Assembly: GCA_016841645.1 (NCBI GenBank)
Contig: JAENYS010000007.1
Span: forward strand, 1-64,000
DNA from: Desulfoscipio geothermicus
Lineage (GTDB): Bacteria; Bacillota; Desulfotomaculia; Desulfotomaculales; Desulfallaceae
DNA: 64,000 nucleotides
Direction of reading: 5' to 3'
The notes below the pieces were generated by a model. It made no database searches, was not told the DNA's origin, and saw only the letters and a program-made list of their open reading frames with translations. Below are positions 42,418-51,807 of the stretch, one piece after another (the stretch's first letter is position 1; each line of letters starts with the position of its first letter). The position numbers and the translations under genes are program-made.

Positions 42418-42825
42418 ATGGGTTTTATCCAAAAGATGGCTGAAAGTGCCAAACAACTAGGCAATCAAGCTAGAGATTTTAGCGGTATAGCTGGCGATAA
42501 AGCCAGGGATATTTCTAAAAAGTCCTCAGAGCTAATTGAAGTCACAAAAATGAAATATGAAATGAAAAAAATGGAAAGAGAAATGGAAAATAACCTGGCC
42601 GGCATCGGTGCATTGTATTACCAGCAGCAGTCCGGCCAGGATGACCTGACAAAAGAACTGGAAAGATTACTTAGTGACACCAAAGAACTGGAAAAAGAAA
42701 TGAAGGAACTGGAAAAGCAAATTGTGGAGCTACAGCCAGGAGCGTCTGTTTGCGCGGATTGCGGCAAAGAACTGCCCACCGGTGGCAAGTATTGCAGCTT
42801 CTGCGGCAAGCAAGTAGTCGATTAA
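42418..42825 (+). CDS. coiled-coil protein with C-terminal zinc ribbon
   Basis: 135 residues. A long charged helical region (MKYEMKKMEREMENNL, then KELERLLSDTKELEKEMKEL) leads to a zinc ribbon CADCGKELPTGGKYCSFCGK. The ribbon is of the common zinc-ribbon_2 type. AAGGAGGTGAT precedes the ATG. It probably acts as a scaffold; no specific role can be given. Confidence 0.75.
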   Translation: MGFIQKMAESAKQLGNQARDFSGIAGDKARDISKKSSELIEVTKMKYEMKKMEREMENNLAGIGALYYQQQSGQDDLTKELERLLSDTKELEKEMKELEKQIVELQPGASVCADCGKELPTGGKYCSFCGKQVVD

Positions 42826-42838
42826 TAGCTAAGAAATA

Positions 42839-42898
42839 AACACCGGTACTAAAAGAAGCATTCATCTGACTACACTTTTAGCACCGGTGTTATTTTTA
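42839..42898. terminator. bidirectional terminator
   Basis: AACACCGGT and ACCGGTGTT, extended by CTAAAAG/CTTTTAG, form a long stem between two convergent genes, with T-runs on both strands. Confidence 0.85.
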
Positions 42899-42900
42899 TA

Positions 42901-43332
42901 TCAGGCTGTTTTATTATTATCCATCATCTTTAGCATATCCTTAACCACATCCGTATTAATACCAGTATATACTGCTTTTATTGACCCGTATTTTTTTTGT
43001 TTAGCCTCATTTTTAGAAACCACCCGCAAGCCGGGCACATCCATCTCCCGAGCCACCCGGTTGGCCCCGGAATACAGGAAAAATATGTGAGGGGGATCGA
43101 CGTTTTTAGTGATATGCAGAATCTTTTTATCACCCTGCAGATAAATCACTGCATAATTGTCTTCTACTTTTTTTAGTCTGGTTAAACCTTCTTCAACCAT
43201 ATCATCAATAACAGCGACAATTTTTAAAAAAGCGTCTTTATTCACACTCGGTGTAACTTCCTTTTTAGTTTGTTTTTCAGGCTTTTGAGCCAGCCCGACC
43301 CGGCTTAATAGGTTATTAATAAATGCAGGCAT
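42901..43332 (-). CDS. conserved hypothetical protein
   Basis: 143 residues, soluble, basic N-terminus (MPAFINNLLSRVGLAQKPEK). The central segment LKIVAVIDDMVEEGLTRLKK and strands NYAVIYLQGDKKILHITKN look like a small alpha/beta domain. No motif is recognised. GGAGG precedes the ATG. It converges with the zinc-ribbon gene at a shared terminator. Confidence 0.65.
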   Translation of the reverse strand: MPAFINNLLSRVGLAQKPEKQTKKEVTPSVNKDAFLKIVAVIDDMVEEGLTRLKKVEDNYAVIYLQGDKKILHITKNVDPPHIFFLYSGANRVAREMDVPGLRVVSKNEAKQKKYGSIKAVYTGINTDVVKDMLKMMDNNKTA

Positions 43333-43466
43333 AAAACTTTCCTCCTTTTGTAAGTATTAATTACATTTTTCAACAAAAATCATACTATATCCTGCTTGAT
43401 TAAAAGTTGACAGTAAAAAATGTTTTCAAGATAATTAAGCCATTAAAAAGAATGGAGGTATTAATT

Positions 43467-44216
43467 TTGTCATATAATCAAAATATCAAAGAAATAGCTC
43501 GTTTACTTCGGGAATCCAATAAAACGCTGGCCCTTACCGGGGCAGGCATTAGTACGGAAAGCGGCATTGCCGACTATCGCAGCCCTGGCACGGGTCTTTG
43601 GGAAAAGCAAGACCCTGCCAAAACAGCCAGTCTTACCGCACTGCGCAGGGACCCCGCCCTTTTTTATAGCACAAACCTAAAACGCTGGACCTCCTTTAAT
43701 AATGCCCGGCCCAACGCCGCCCACCAGGCTCTGGCCCAACTAGAAAAAAAGGGACTGCTGGACGGGGTAATTACTCAGAATATCGATAGCCTGCACGTAA
43801 AGGCCGGCTCCATTCAGGTATGGGAAGTGCATGGCCACCTGCGCACCTGCCACTGTATGGATTGCCGTGCGTCCCACAGCTTTGACCACCTTGAGCAAAG
43901 CTTTGACAAAGGTGAAAATCCGCCCCGCTGCCTTAAATGCGGCGGCGTACTGCGGCCGGATGTGGTATTGTTTGAAGACCAGATGAATGATGATTACTAC
44001 AAAGTCACTTTTGAGATTTCGGGCTGCCGGCTCTTGCTGGTAGTAGGCAGCAGCCTTACTGTATATCCTGTGGCTAGTTTACCAAGTTATGCCGAGGATA
44101 TTGTAATCATTAACAACACTCCTACCCCCTACGACGATGAAGCGGCAGTAGTTGTCCATGAAAATGCAGGAAAGGTTTTTCAGGATATTATAACCGAACT
44201 GGACCTTAAAATCTAA
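43467..44216 (+). CDS. cobB: NAD-dependent protein deacylase (sirtuin)
   Basis: About 249-residue class III deacylase that removes acyl groups from lysine using NAD and releases O-acyl-ADP-ribose. Landmarks: ALTGAGISTESGIADYRSPG, ITQNIDSLHVKAGS, catalytic His in WEVHGHLRTCHC, zinc cysteines CHCMDC and CLKCGG, and VVGSSLTVYPVASLP. TTG 43467 is preferred because GGAGG stands eight bases upstream and the family begins here; the longer frame adds 20 residues. Enzymes of this kind reverse acylation of acyl-CoA synthetases; one is encoded at 48020. Confidence 0.93.
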   Translation: MSYNQNIKEIARLLRESNKTLALTGAGISTESGIADYRSPGTGLWEKQDPAKTASLTALRRDPALFYSTNLKRWTSFNNARPNAAHQALAQLEKKGLLDGVITQNIDSLHVKAGSIQVWEVHGHLRTCHCMDCRASHSFDHLEQSFDKGENPPRCLKCGGVLRPDVVLFEDQMNDDYYKVTFEISGCRLLLVVGSSLTVYPVASLPSYAEDIVIINNTPTPYDDEAAVVVHENAGKVFQDIITELDLKI

Positions 44217-44248
44217 ATTGCAGCGCCACTAGCTATAAAACCGGTTCA

Positions 44249-44944
44249 CTACAATACCCGGAGAAGCTCTACTACTGTAGCCAGCGGCAGATGGTCCGAC
44301 GCCTGGCTGGTGAAAACCCTAGTTTCGTTCAAGGTCCAATGGTTGGAATAAAAAATGTAGTCAATTTTATATTTTGGCTGGTCGGAAGGGAAGTTCAACC
44401 CGGCTCCGGTCAGATCACCATCCTTCAGTACTTTTTGCAGGCGAACTATTTCCTCACTGCCCGGCCTGGCGTTAAAATCCCCGGCCAGCAGCAGCGGCCC
44501 GGACACGCCGCCGGCAATTTTTATAATTTTGTCCACCTGCGGTAGTCGTTCTTGATGATTCAACCCCAGGTGGGTGTTTAAAAAAACCACGAGTTGTCCG
44601 GCAAGCTTAATTTCTACCCGGAGTAGCCCCCTTTGTTCGCCCTGGCTGGGCAGCTGGTAATTCCGACAGCTGATAATGGGATAGCGAGAGAGTACGGCGT
44701 TGCCAAACCGGGCCACCCCACCCCAGGCAACATTGGGACCATAAACATGGTACATACCTAACATACTGCCCAGTTTTGCCGTCTGGTCGGCAAAGGCGCT
44801 GCGGGGATTGAAATAATCAACTTCCTGGAGGCCCACTAGATCAGGCTGCGTACCGGCGATGGAGGAGGCCACTGCCTTTATAGAAACATTGCCGTTCATA
44901 CCGCGACAGTTTCTTATATTATAGGAAAGCACGCGTATTTTCAT
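44249..44944 (-). CDS. endonuclease/exonuclease/phosphatase family protein
   Basis: 231-residue metal-dependent EEP-fold hydrolase. Signature segments are RVLSYNIRNCRGMNG, PDLVGLQEVDYFN, NTHLGLNHQERLPQ, LLAGDFNARPGSEE, and SDHLPLATVVEL, giving the Asn, Glu, His/Asp and terminal SDH catalytic residues. The substrate (nucleic acid or phospho-lipid) cannot be told. It converges on the sirtuin gene. Confidence 0.9.
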   Translation of the reverse strand: MKIRVLSYNIRNCRGMNGNVSIKAVASSIAGTQPDLVGLQEVDYFNPRSAFADQTAKLGSMLGMYHVYGPNVAWGGVARFGNAVLSRYPIISCRNYQLPSQGEQRGLLRVEIKLAGQLVVFLNTHLGLNHQERLPQVDKIIKIAGGVSGPLLLAGDFNARPGSEEIVRLQKVLKDGDLTGAGLNFPSDQPKYKIDYIFYSNHWTLNETRVFTSQASDHLPLATVVELLRVL

Positions 44945-45086
44945 AGGCTCACCTTTAATGCTCTTTTAAATTATTATTATGCAAGCTATAGAGAATGAAA
45001 CCGGTGTTACAATATTTTTGTAAAAAATATTACCTTAGCCTACGCAATATTACCAATGGGATAACCTAAAGGAGAATAAAAAGCTA

Positions 45087-46109
45087 ATGAGTGTAACCAT
45101 ATTAAGCGTGGAAACTTCTTGCGATGAAACTGCTGCGGCCGTTTTAGTTGACGGCATTAACGTCAAAGCTAATATCATATCCTCCCAGGTAGACGTGCAC
45201 CGAAAATTTGGCGGTGTAGTACCGGAGGTCGCCTCCCGCAAGCACCTGGAGCTAATCAACCACGTTATCCGGGAAGCACTCGACGAAGCGGGTATTGATT
45301 TTAACAGTCTGGATGCAGTAGCCGTCACCTACGGCCCTGGTCTGGTGGGTGCGCTGCTGGTGGGCGTGGCCGCCGCTAAAGCAATTGCCTTTGGGCTTGA
45401 CATACCGCTAATCGGCGTCAACCACCTGGAAGGCCATGTTAGTGCTAACTTTTTAATTGAACCTGAACCGGCTTTCCCGATTATTTGCCTGGTAGTGTCG
45501 GGAGGCCATACCGACCTGGTACTAATTTCCGGTTTTGGCCAATATGAGCTTTTGGGGGCCACACGGGACGACGCAGCAGGCGAAGCTTTTGATAAAGTGG
45601 CCCGGGTGCTGGGACTTGGCTATCCGGGCGGGCCACTGATTGACGAATTATCCGCATCCGGTGACGATACCGCCGTATCCCTGCCCCGGTCCTATCTGGC
45701 TGAAGGCAGCCTGGATTTTAGTTTCAGCGGACTGAAAACAGCAGTGATTAATTACCTGCATCGAGCCGAGCAAAAAGGGTTGCCGGCAAATAAGGCCGAC
45801 GTAGCAGCTAGTTTCCGGCGGGCCGCTGTGGATGTGCTGGTTGACAAAACCTTACTTGCCGCCCGGCAGCACCAAACCGACACCATTATGCTAGCCGGCG
45901 GGGTCGCGGCCAACCGGTTATTAAGGCAGGAAATGGTCTTCCGGGCAGCCCGGGAAAGCAAGCAAGTGCTTTACCCCCCACCGCTGCTGTGCACTGATAA
46001 CGCGGCAATGATTGGTTGCACAGCCTATCATAAATATTTACGTGGCGATTTTGCCCCCCTGACCTTAAACGCGATACCCAATTTACCGCTGGGCCTGGAC
46101 CGGTATTAG
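45087..46109 (+). CDS. tsaD: tRNA threonylcarbamoyladenosine synthase subunit TsaD
   Basis: 340 residues, the universal Kae1/TsaD ATPase-fold enzyme that, with TsaB and TsaE, makes t6A at position 37 of ANN-decoding tRNAs. Landmarks: ILSVETSCDETAAAVL, PEVASRKHLE, the metal-binding HLEGHVSANF, VVSGGHTDLV, GEAFDKVARVLGLGYPGG, and DNAAMIG. AAAGGAG precedes the ATG. tsaB, tsaE and rimI are not in the window. Confidence 0.97.
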   Translation: MSVTILSVETSCDETAAAVLVDGINVKANIISSQVDVHRKFGGVVPEVASRKHLELINHVIREALDEAGIDFNSLDAVAVTYGPGLVGALLVGVAAAKAIAFGLDIPLIGVNHLEGHVSANFLIEPEPAFPIICLVVSGGHTDLVLISGFGQYELLGATRDDAAGEAFDKVARVLGLGYPGGPLIDELSASGDDTAVSLPRSYLAEGSLDFSFSGLKTAVINYLHRAEQKGLPANKADVAASFRRAAVDVLVDKTLLAARQHQTDTIMLAGGVAANRLLRQEMVFRAARESKQVLYPPPLLCTDNAAMIGCTAYHKYLRGDFAPLTLNAIPNLPLGLDRY

Positions 46110-46142
46110 CCTGCAACCTGTACCAACCTGAAAAATCTGCAT

Positions 46143-46410
46143 TTATACACAAAGTAATTCACAACTTATCCACAAAGCTATGTGGTGGCGTAAATCCTGA
46201 AACCCTTGCCATTAAAGATTATTGATTTATTTGAATTTGTATATTTTGCTAACAATAGTTTTGCTGAACATGGCTACGATTAGTTCTCCCTGTGGATAGT
46301 GTGGATAAGTCTGTTGATAACTTGGCAATAATGAGTTTGACCTGTGGGTTACAATTCACCGGTCTTTTGGAAATTTGAATCGAATAGTTATTTTTTAGGT
46401 ATTACCCACA
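46143..46410. promoter_or_regulatory. cluster of DnaA boxes between tsaD and the ACT-protein gene
   Basis: Three sites match TTATNCACA exactly: TTATACACA (46143-46151), TTATCCACA (46166-46174) and, inverted, TGTGGATAA (46300-46308). One-mismatch forms include TGTGGATAG (46291-46299), TGTTGATAA (46312-46320), and TTACCCACA (46402-46410). TGTGGGTTA (46343-46351) is weaker. The 512-base gap 46110-46621 holds no gene I can support. This density is far above chance for a nine-base site. It could titrate DnaA or regulate initiation; dnaA/dnaN are not adjacent. Confidence 0.65.
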
Positions 46411-46621
46411 GCATAATTTCGCCCTGTGAATATTGTATAAGTCATGAAAAATCCTTTTGTTTAATAACAAGTTATGTTATCCTTTTTCTATAGTAATGTA
46501 GCGAAAGGTAAAAAAAGTATTTCTGCACGAATCAAGCTTGTTGGACATCGCAATATCCTCCGCGGCAAAGGTAAATATAATTACCGTCTTTTACGAATAG
46601 GCATAGAAAGGAGTGGGTTTG

Positions 46622-47053
46622 ATGAAGGTAAAACAAATATCTATCTTTTTGGAAAATAAAGAAGGACGGCTGGCCCAGGTGACCAGAGTACTGGGCGACA
46701 ATAACATTAACATCAGGGCAATGTCCATCGCCGATACTGCTGATTTCGGTATCCTGCGATTAATTGTCAATGACCCCGATGCGGCCTTGCAGGTGCTTAA
46801 AGAAGCCGGTTTCACCGTCAGCTCTACAGATGTCATTGCGGTGGAAATACAAGACAAGCCCGGCGGCCTGGCCGGTGTACTGGATATATTACAGCAGGTC
46901 AATATAAATATAGAATACCTGTATGCATTTGTACAAAAATCCACCAACGCCGCCCTGGTAGTTTTCAGGGTGGAACAGATAGACGAAGCCATTGAGGTAC
47001 TGCAGAAAAATAATATTAATATACTACCGGGTAGTCATGTATACACATTGTAA
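46622..47053 (+). CDS. tandem ACT-domain protein
   Basis: 143 residues made of two ACT domains ([20 protein letters not shown] and [20 protein letters not shown]), the ligand-sensing fold that binds amino acids. Proteins of this exact form usually neighbour phenylacetate-CoA ligase and indolepyruvate oxidoreductase genes; here it stands alone. ATG 46622 has AAAGGAG eight bases upstream; GTG 46613 does not. A terminator follows at 47089. Confidence 0.9.
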   Translation: MKVKQISIFLENKEGRLAQVTRVLGDNNINIRAMSIADTADFGILRLIVNDPDAALQVLKEAGFTVSSTDVIAVEIQDKPGGLAGVLDILQQVNINIEYLYAFVQKSTNAALVVFRVEQIDEAIEVLQKNNINILPGSHVYTL

Positions 47054-47088
47054 AGCGTTAGTGTTCCCTCATTAATATAGCCCTATGC

Positions 47089-47123
47089 AAATCCTCCATG
47101 AAACACGGGAGGATTTATTTTTT
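47089..47123 (+). terminator. Rho-independent terminator after the ACT gene
   Basis: AAATCCTCC and GGGAGGATTT stem around ATGAAACAC, then ATTTTTTC. Confidence 0.8.
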
Positions 47124-47238
47124 CGACAAATTAATACATTCAAGTGGTATAATGAAAATAGTAAGTAGTCATTATTTTTGTCACTGTAATAACTGTCTAC
47201 CGGCTAAATATAACTCAATTATTTTTGGAGGAATTAAC

Positions 47239-47820
47239 GTGTCTAAGCTAGAATTAAGGAAGAAAATAATTGCCCTGCGCAATGCCCTGCCGTTGCAGAA
47301 ATTAAAGGATAATAGCGCAACGATTGTCACCAAATTGCTGGCTCTGCCAGAATACCGTCGGGCCGCCACAGTGATGGCTTATGTCGACTTTCGCAACGAG
47401 GTACATACTGCGTCCATCCTGGAAAACGCTCTACATCAAAACAAGCGATTGCTAATACCTATTACCGACGTGCCCAACAAAAAGCTTATACCGTCGCAAG
47501 TGCTTCATTTCCCTGATGATTTAACCCCGGGCACCTGGGGAATCTTAGAACCCAAGCCCCAGTGCGTACGGCCGGTGGACCCAGGGGAAATAGACCTCGT
47601 TATTGTGCCCGGAGTAGCCTTCGATACCGCGGGCAACCGTATGGGCTACGGTGGGGGCTTTTACGATCGTTTTTTGCCCGGCACCAGGGTTGACACAACG
47701 CTGGTATCCATGGCCTTTGAACTGCAGGTCAGATCCAATGTTTACCCCGCCGAGCACGACGTACGCATACATATACTGGTTACCGAGGAGAGAGTATTGG
47801 ATTTCCGCGATATTCATTAG
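47239..47820 (+). CDS. 5-formyltetrahydrofolate cyclo-ligase
   Basis: 193-residue enzyme (MTHFS family) converting 5-formyl-THF to 5,10-methenyl-THF with ATP. Landmarks: SKLELRKKIIALRNALP, VMAYVDFRNEVHT, DLVIVPGVAFDTAGNRMGYG, GGGFYDRFL. GTG 47239 stands seven bases after GGAGG and gives the family's usual N-terminus; the frame runs open to 47098 without a ribosome site. It is monocistronic. One-carbon folate metabolism is central in acetyl-CoA-pathway anaerobes. Confidence 0.93.
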   Translation: MSKLELRKKIIALRNALPLQKLKDNSATIVTKLLALPEYRRAATVMAYVDFRNEVHTASILENALHQNKRLLIPITDVPNKKLIPSQVLHFPDDLTPGTWGILEPKPQCVRPVDPGEIDLVIVPGVAFDTAGNRMGYGGGFYDRFLPGTRVDTTLVSMAFELQVRSNVYPAEHDVRIHILVTEERVLDFRDIH

Positions 47821-47852
47821 CTTGATAATTAGTTGATTAAGCTGGGAGTGGG

Positions 47853-47922
47853 AATAGGGGGTCAGACCTTGACATTTGACACGTAGTTTAATGTGTCAAA
47901 TGTCAAGGTCTGACCCCCTATT
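47853..47922. repeat. perfect 30-bp inverted repeat
   Basis: The arm starting AATAGGGGGTCAGACCTTGA at 47853-47882 is exactly inverted at 47893-47922, with a ten-base loop. No T-run follows, and the stem is too long and GC-biased at its base for a simple terminator. It resembles the extragenic palindromes moved by REP-associated Y1 transposases. A related half-motif GAGGGGACGGTTCTT is at about 2451. Confidence 0.85.
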
Positions 47923-48019
47923 GGATACATTTGGGTATATGTTAATATTTTTTCAGCAGCATATATTAAACCTAAACATAGTATGGAGGTGAATGAAGAA
48001 AGCATAGAGGTGTATATTA

Positions 48020-49639
48020 ATGGTCGATTTAAACAAATTATGGTTGAAAAGTTACTCCCCCAATGTGCGGCCGCATCTTCATTACCCGGACTTAACTATA
48101 CCCCAGTATCTAGAAAAATCGGCCAAGGATTTCCCGAAGCGGAGTGCTGTTGTATTTGCCGGCACCAGGTATTCCTACCAATCGCTGGCGGGGATGGTCA
48201 ATCAATGCGCTGGCGCTCTTGCTGCAATGGGCGTAAAAAAAGGTGACCGGGTGGCTTTAATGACCCCCAATTGCCCCCAGTATATACTGGGTTATTTAGC
48301 CACCTTGAAACTAGGTGCCATTGTGGTGCAGGTTAACCCTATGTATGTCGAAAGAGAACTGGAGTATATTTTAAAGGACTCCGGCGCTCAAACAATAATC
48401 GCCTACGATGTACTATACCCGCGCATTAAAAACGTGCGCAAACGTACGGCGCTGGAAAACGTGATTGTTTTTTCACTAGGCAAGCCTGCCGGCGCTATTG
48501 ACGAAAACGCCATCCAGGCTGAGCTACTACTGCCCAAGTATCCCCCTCAATTCCAGCAAGTGCCCGTAAATATGAATGAAGATGTGGCTGTTTTCCAGTA
48601 TACCGGCGGCACCACCGGCGTGTCCAAAGGTGCCATGCTGACCAATCTCAACCTCACTGCCAACACCCTCCAGGTGGCCGAGTGGTTGGAAACAATGGAG
48701 TACGGCAAAGATAAAGTGCTCTGCGCACTACCTTTTTTCCATTCCTACGGCATGACCGGCTGCCTTAATTTAAGCATTATGAATGCTGCTACCATGATTA
48801 TCATGGCCCAGTTCGGTATCAAGGAATGCTTGGAATTGATTAAGAATGAAAAACCTACAATATTTCCGGGCGTGCCCACTATGTACATTGCCGTAAATAA
48901 TCATCCCAATGCACAGGAATACGGCATTAAAACCATCAAAAGTTGCATGAGCGGCTCAGCACCCCTGCCAATGGAAGTGGTGGAGATATTTGAAAAGCTT
49001 ACTGGAGGACATTTGGTAGAAGGCTACGGCTTGTCGGAGGCCTCCCCGGTGACACACTGCAATCCTCTGCTGGACCGGCACAAGGTCGGTTCCATCGGTA
49101 TTCCGCTACCCGACACGGACTGCAAAATAATGGACCTGGAAACGGGAGAACGTGAACTGCCCCCGGGTGAAGCCGGCGAACTTTGTGTGAGGGGGCCCCA
49201 AGTAATGAAGGGTTACTGGAATATGCCTGAAGAAACCGCCAATACACTAAAAGATGGTTGGCTGTATACAGGCGATATTGCCAGATTGGACGACGAAGGG
49301 TACTGCTATATAGTTGACCGCAAAAAAGATATCATCATAGCGGGCGGCTATAATATTTACCCCCGGGAAATTGAAGAAGTTTTGTTTGAACATCCCAAAA
49401 TAATGGAGGCAGTAGCTATTGGTGTGCCTGATCCATACCGCGGTGAAACCGTCAAAACGTTCGTCGTATTAAAAGAAGGACAGCTGGCTACCGAAAGAGA
49501 AATCATTCAATACTGCAGAGCCAATCTGGCCAGATACAAAGTGCCCAAATATGTGGAATTCCGTCCCGCACTGCCTCAAAACATTGTGGGCAAAGTACTC
49601 AGGCGTATACTTAGAGAGGAAGAAATACAGAACTATTAA
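48020..49639 (+). CDS. long-chain-fatty-acid--CoA ligase family (AMP-forming acyl-CoA synthetase)
   Basis: 539 residues of the ANL adenylating family, which activates carboxylic acids to acyl-CoA through acyl-AMP. Motifs: QYTGGTTGVSKGAMLTNLN (P-loop), EGYGLSEASPVTHCNP, YTGDIARLDDEGYCYIVDRK, KDIIIAGGYNIYPREIEE, and the C-terminal catalytic lysine in NIVGKVLRR. The N-terminal YSPNVRPHLHYPDLTIPQYL matches long-chain forms. The ATG follows AGAGGTG. In syntrophs and sulfate reducers it would feed beta-oxidation. The single-gene context gives no substrate. Confidence 0.92.
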   Translation: MVDLNKLWLKSYSPNVRPHLHYPDLTIPQYLEKSAKDFPKRSAVVFAGTRYSYQSLAGMVNQCAGALAAMGVKKGDRVALMTPNCPQYILGYLATLKLGAIVVQVNPMYVERELEYILKDSGAQTIIAYDVLYPRIKNVRKRTALENVIVFSLGKPAGAIDENAIQAELLLPKYPPQFQQVPVNMNEDVAVFQYTGGTTGVSKGAMLTNLNLTANTLQVAEWLETMEYGKDKVLCALPFFHSYGMTGCLNLSIMNAATMIIMAQFGIKECLELIKNEKPTIFPGVPTMYIAVNNHPNAQEYGIKTIKSCMSGSAPLPMEVVEIFEKLTGGHLVEGYGLSEASPVTHCNPLLDRHKVGSIGIPLPDTDCKIMDLETGERELPPGEAGELCVRGPQVMKGYWNMPEETANTLKDGWLYTGDIARLDDEGYCYIVDRKKDIIIAGGYNIYPREIEEVLFEHPKIMEAVAIGVPDPYRGETVKTFVVLKEGQLATEREIIQYCRANLARYKVPKYVEFRPALPQNIVGKVLRRILREEEIQNY

Positions 49640-49761
49640 ACTTGTCACCAAAATAACTCTCCGAATAGGCTAATAATAAACAGAACAAGACAAATTGTTA
49701 GCACCAGGTTTTATTATTGCTTGATTAATTAATAAAACTAATTTATAATTCAGATATTATA

Positions 49762-49791
49762 TTGCATAAATTATGAGAATTATGCTACAAT
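49762..49791 (+). promoter_or_regulatory. probable promoter of the Na/Pi cotransporter gene
   Basis: TTGCAT (49762-49767) and TACAAT (49786-49791) with an 18-base spacer, about 95 bases before the start codon. Confidence 0.4.
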
Positions 49792-49885
49792 TTTATTAAG
49801 ACAATTTAATACAAATTTAATATACCGTTAACATTTTTTTATCACGGCTCTATAATTGTAACTACTTCCAAGGAGGTGTCGGGCA

Positions 49886-51580
49886 ATGGAGCTTGGCAAA
49901 ACCGTGCTATGGGGCTTGCTGGGCGGCATGGGACTTTTGCTGTACGGCATGTACATCATGAGTGAAGGCCTGCAAAAAATTGCCGGGCACAGGCTTAGAA
50001 GCATCCTCAGCACCCTCACCCATAACCGCTTTACAGCGCTTATCGTAGGCGCACTGGTTACTATGCTTTTTCAAAGCAGCACCGCTACTACGGTCATTCT
50101 GGTTGGTTTAACCAGCGCATCTATTATGTCTTTAAAGCAAACCCTGGGAGTAATTCTTGGCGCAGATATCGGCACCACCGTCACAGCCCAACTGATCGCC
50201 CTGAAAGTTACTGAAATATCCTTACCAATTGTGGGTATCGGTGCCGTCATTATATTTTTTACCAAACGAGATCATTACAGGCGAGTAGGCCAAGTGCTGA
50301 TGGGTTTCGGGCTTCTCTTCTTAGGCCTTAAAATCATGGCTGATACCATGCAGCCGCTAAAAGATGAGCCCTTTTTCCGCCACATGCTGATGAGCGCCAG
50401 CGACTACCCACTGCTGGCCATTGCAGCCGCCGCACTTTTTACATTTTTAGTACATAGCAGTGCGGCATCATTAGGCGTAATCATGATTATGGCTATGCAG
50501 GACCTGGTGTCGCTGCACTCCGCCATCTACCTTTTATTCGGGGCCAACATTGGTACTTCTTTTACGGCGCTGCTATCCAGTCTGGGCTCGTCCAGAGAGG
50601 CCCAGCGGGTGGCAGCGGCCCACCTGCTGTTTAAAGTAACCGGTGTGCTGGTACTGCTACCCTTTGTCAATCCCTATGCCTTGCTAATGACCAAAATCAC
50701 AGCCGTACCTGGCTATCAGGTAGCCAACGCCCATACTTTTTTTAATATCGGTATCGCCATTTTGTTTTTACCGTTTATCAATCAATTTGCCAGGGTGCTG
50801 CAATTAATTGTACCGGACCGTAAAGAGCCTCGTGAAAAACAGTTAACATCCAAATACCTGGATGAAAAATTAATTAGCACCCCATCCATTGCTCTGGGGC
50901 TGGCGACCAAGGAGATAGGCAACGCCGCCGACCAGGTTTACATCATGATCCAATCTATTATTAAAGTATTTGAAAGAAGCGATACAAAGCTTTTAGAAAA
51001 AATCAATAAAAAAGAAGATTACTTGGATTTACTATGCAAGTGCTTGACCGATTACTTAACCAATGTAATGCGCCAGCCGCTTTCACGCAAAGAATTTAAC
51101 CGGTGTATGAGCAATATGCATATCGTGGCTGATTTAGAGCACATTGGCGATATTATTGAGAAGGACATTACTTATCTCGCCAGCTCCAAGATAAGCCGGC
51201 AATCTCAATTCTCTGCGGAGGGCTGGGAAGAGATTAAGGATATGCACCGCCGGCTGTTCGATTTAATGCGCATTGCCAATGTGGCCCTGGCTTCCAACGA
51301 TATTGAACTGGCTAATGAGGTTATCAAAGAATGTCCTAACTTGGCCGGCATGGAAAGGCACCTGCGAGCTCAGCATTTTAAACGGCTTAAAGAAGGCACC
51401 GCGCTTTCCATTTCCACCAGCTCACTGCACCTGGATTTAATAAATTCATTTTTACGCATCAGTGAGCACATCCACAATATCTGCTATGAAATTATCAACA
51501 AAGGCAACAACAGTGATTTTAACCAAAGCCATCATACGGATGATAAAATCATGTCCCATAACAACCTTGCTAAAGCATAA
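49886..51580 (+). CDS. Na/Pi cotransporter II-related protein with PhoU-like tail
   Basis: 564 residues. The membrane part has the inverted-repeat Na/Pi signature twice: GLLLYGMYIMSEGLQKIAG with FQSSTATTVILVGLTSA, and later FLVHSSAASLGVIMIMAMQD with GANIGTSFTALLSS. From about residue 335 a cytoplasmic PhoU-like helical domain follows (IGNAADQVYIMIQSIIKVFE, ADLEHIGDIIEKDITYLA). The family imports phosphate with sodium and may sense its level through the tail. AAGGAGGTG precedes the ATG. No pst genes are near. Confidence 0.93.
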   Translation: MELGKTVLWGLLGGMGLLLYGMYIMSEGLQKIAGHRLRSILSTLTHNRFTALIVGALVTMLFQSSTATTVILVGLTSASIMSLKQTLGVILGADIGTTVTAQLIALKVTEISLPIVGIGAVIIFFTKRDHYRRVGQVLMGFGLLFLGLKIMADTMQPLKDEPFFRHMLMSASDYPLLAIAAAALFTFLVHSSAASLGVIMIMAMQDLVSLHSAIYLLFGANIGTSFTALLSSLGSSREAQRVAAAHLLFKVTGVLVLLPFVNPYALLMTKITAVPGYQVANAHTFFNIGIAILFLPFINQFARVLQLIVPDRKEPREKQLTSKYLDEKLISTPSIALGLATKEIGNAADQVYIMIQSIIKVFERSDTKLLEKINKKEDYLDLLCKCLTDYLTNVMRQPLSRKEFNRCMSNMHIVADLEHIGDIIEKDITYLASSKISRQSQFSAEGWEEIKDMHRRLFDLMRIANVALASNDIELANEVIKECPNLAGMERHLRAQHFKRLKEGTALSISTSSLHLDLINSFLRISEHIHNICYEIINKGNNSDFNQSHHTDDKIMSHNNLAKA

Positions 51581-51593
51581 ATAGTAAATAAAA

Positions 51594-51628
51594 GAAGCTG
51601 GTTCCATAATAGTGAACCAGCTCTTTTT
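51594..51628 (+). terminator. Rho-independent terminator
   Basis: GAAGCTGGTTC and GAACCAGCTC stem around CATAATAGT, followed by TTTTT. Confidence 0.85.
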
Positions 51629-51807
51629 ACACTGCATGTTTTTTATTTTATTACTGCAGGAATAGTACTTATGCCATCGAATATTATTGTAAAAAGTATA
51701 TTTTTGTATATTGAAATCTATTTCAAGCGGAATCAAGAATATCCTGCAAAATCCTGTGCTTAGAATTTCGTTTATTCAGCCTAACGAAAGGGTAAGGGGG
51801 GATATAA

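Noticed and set aside
36398-44216. Macrodomain protein and sirtuin as a linked ADP-ribose signalling pair
   Set aside because: The two are functionally related, but they lie about 6.5 kb and many genes apart on opposite strands with no shared operon.
46110-46621. Chromosomal origin of replication
   Set aside because: DnaA boxes are clustered, but dnaA, dnaN, recF and gyrB are not adjacent and no long AT-rich unwinding element with clear trio repeats is evident.
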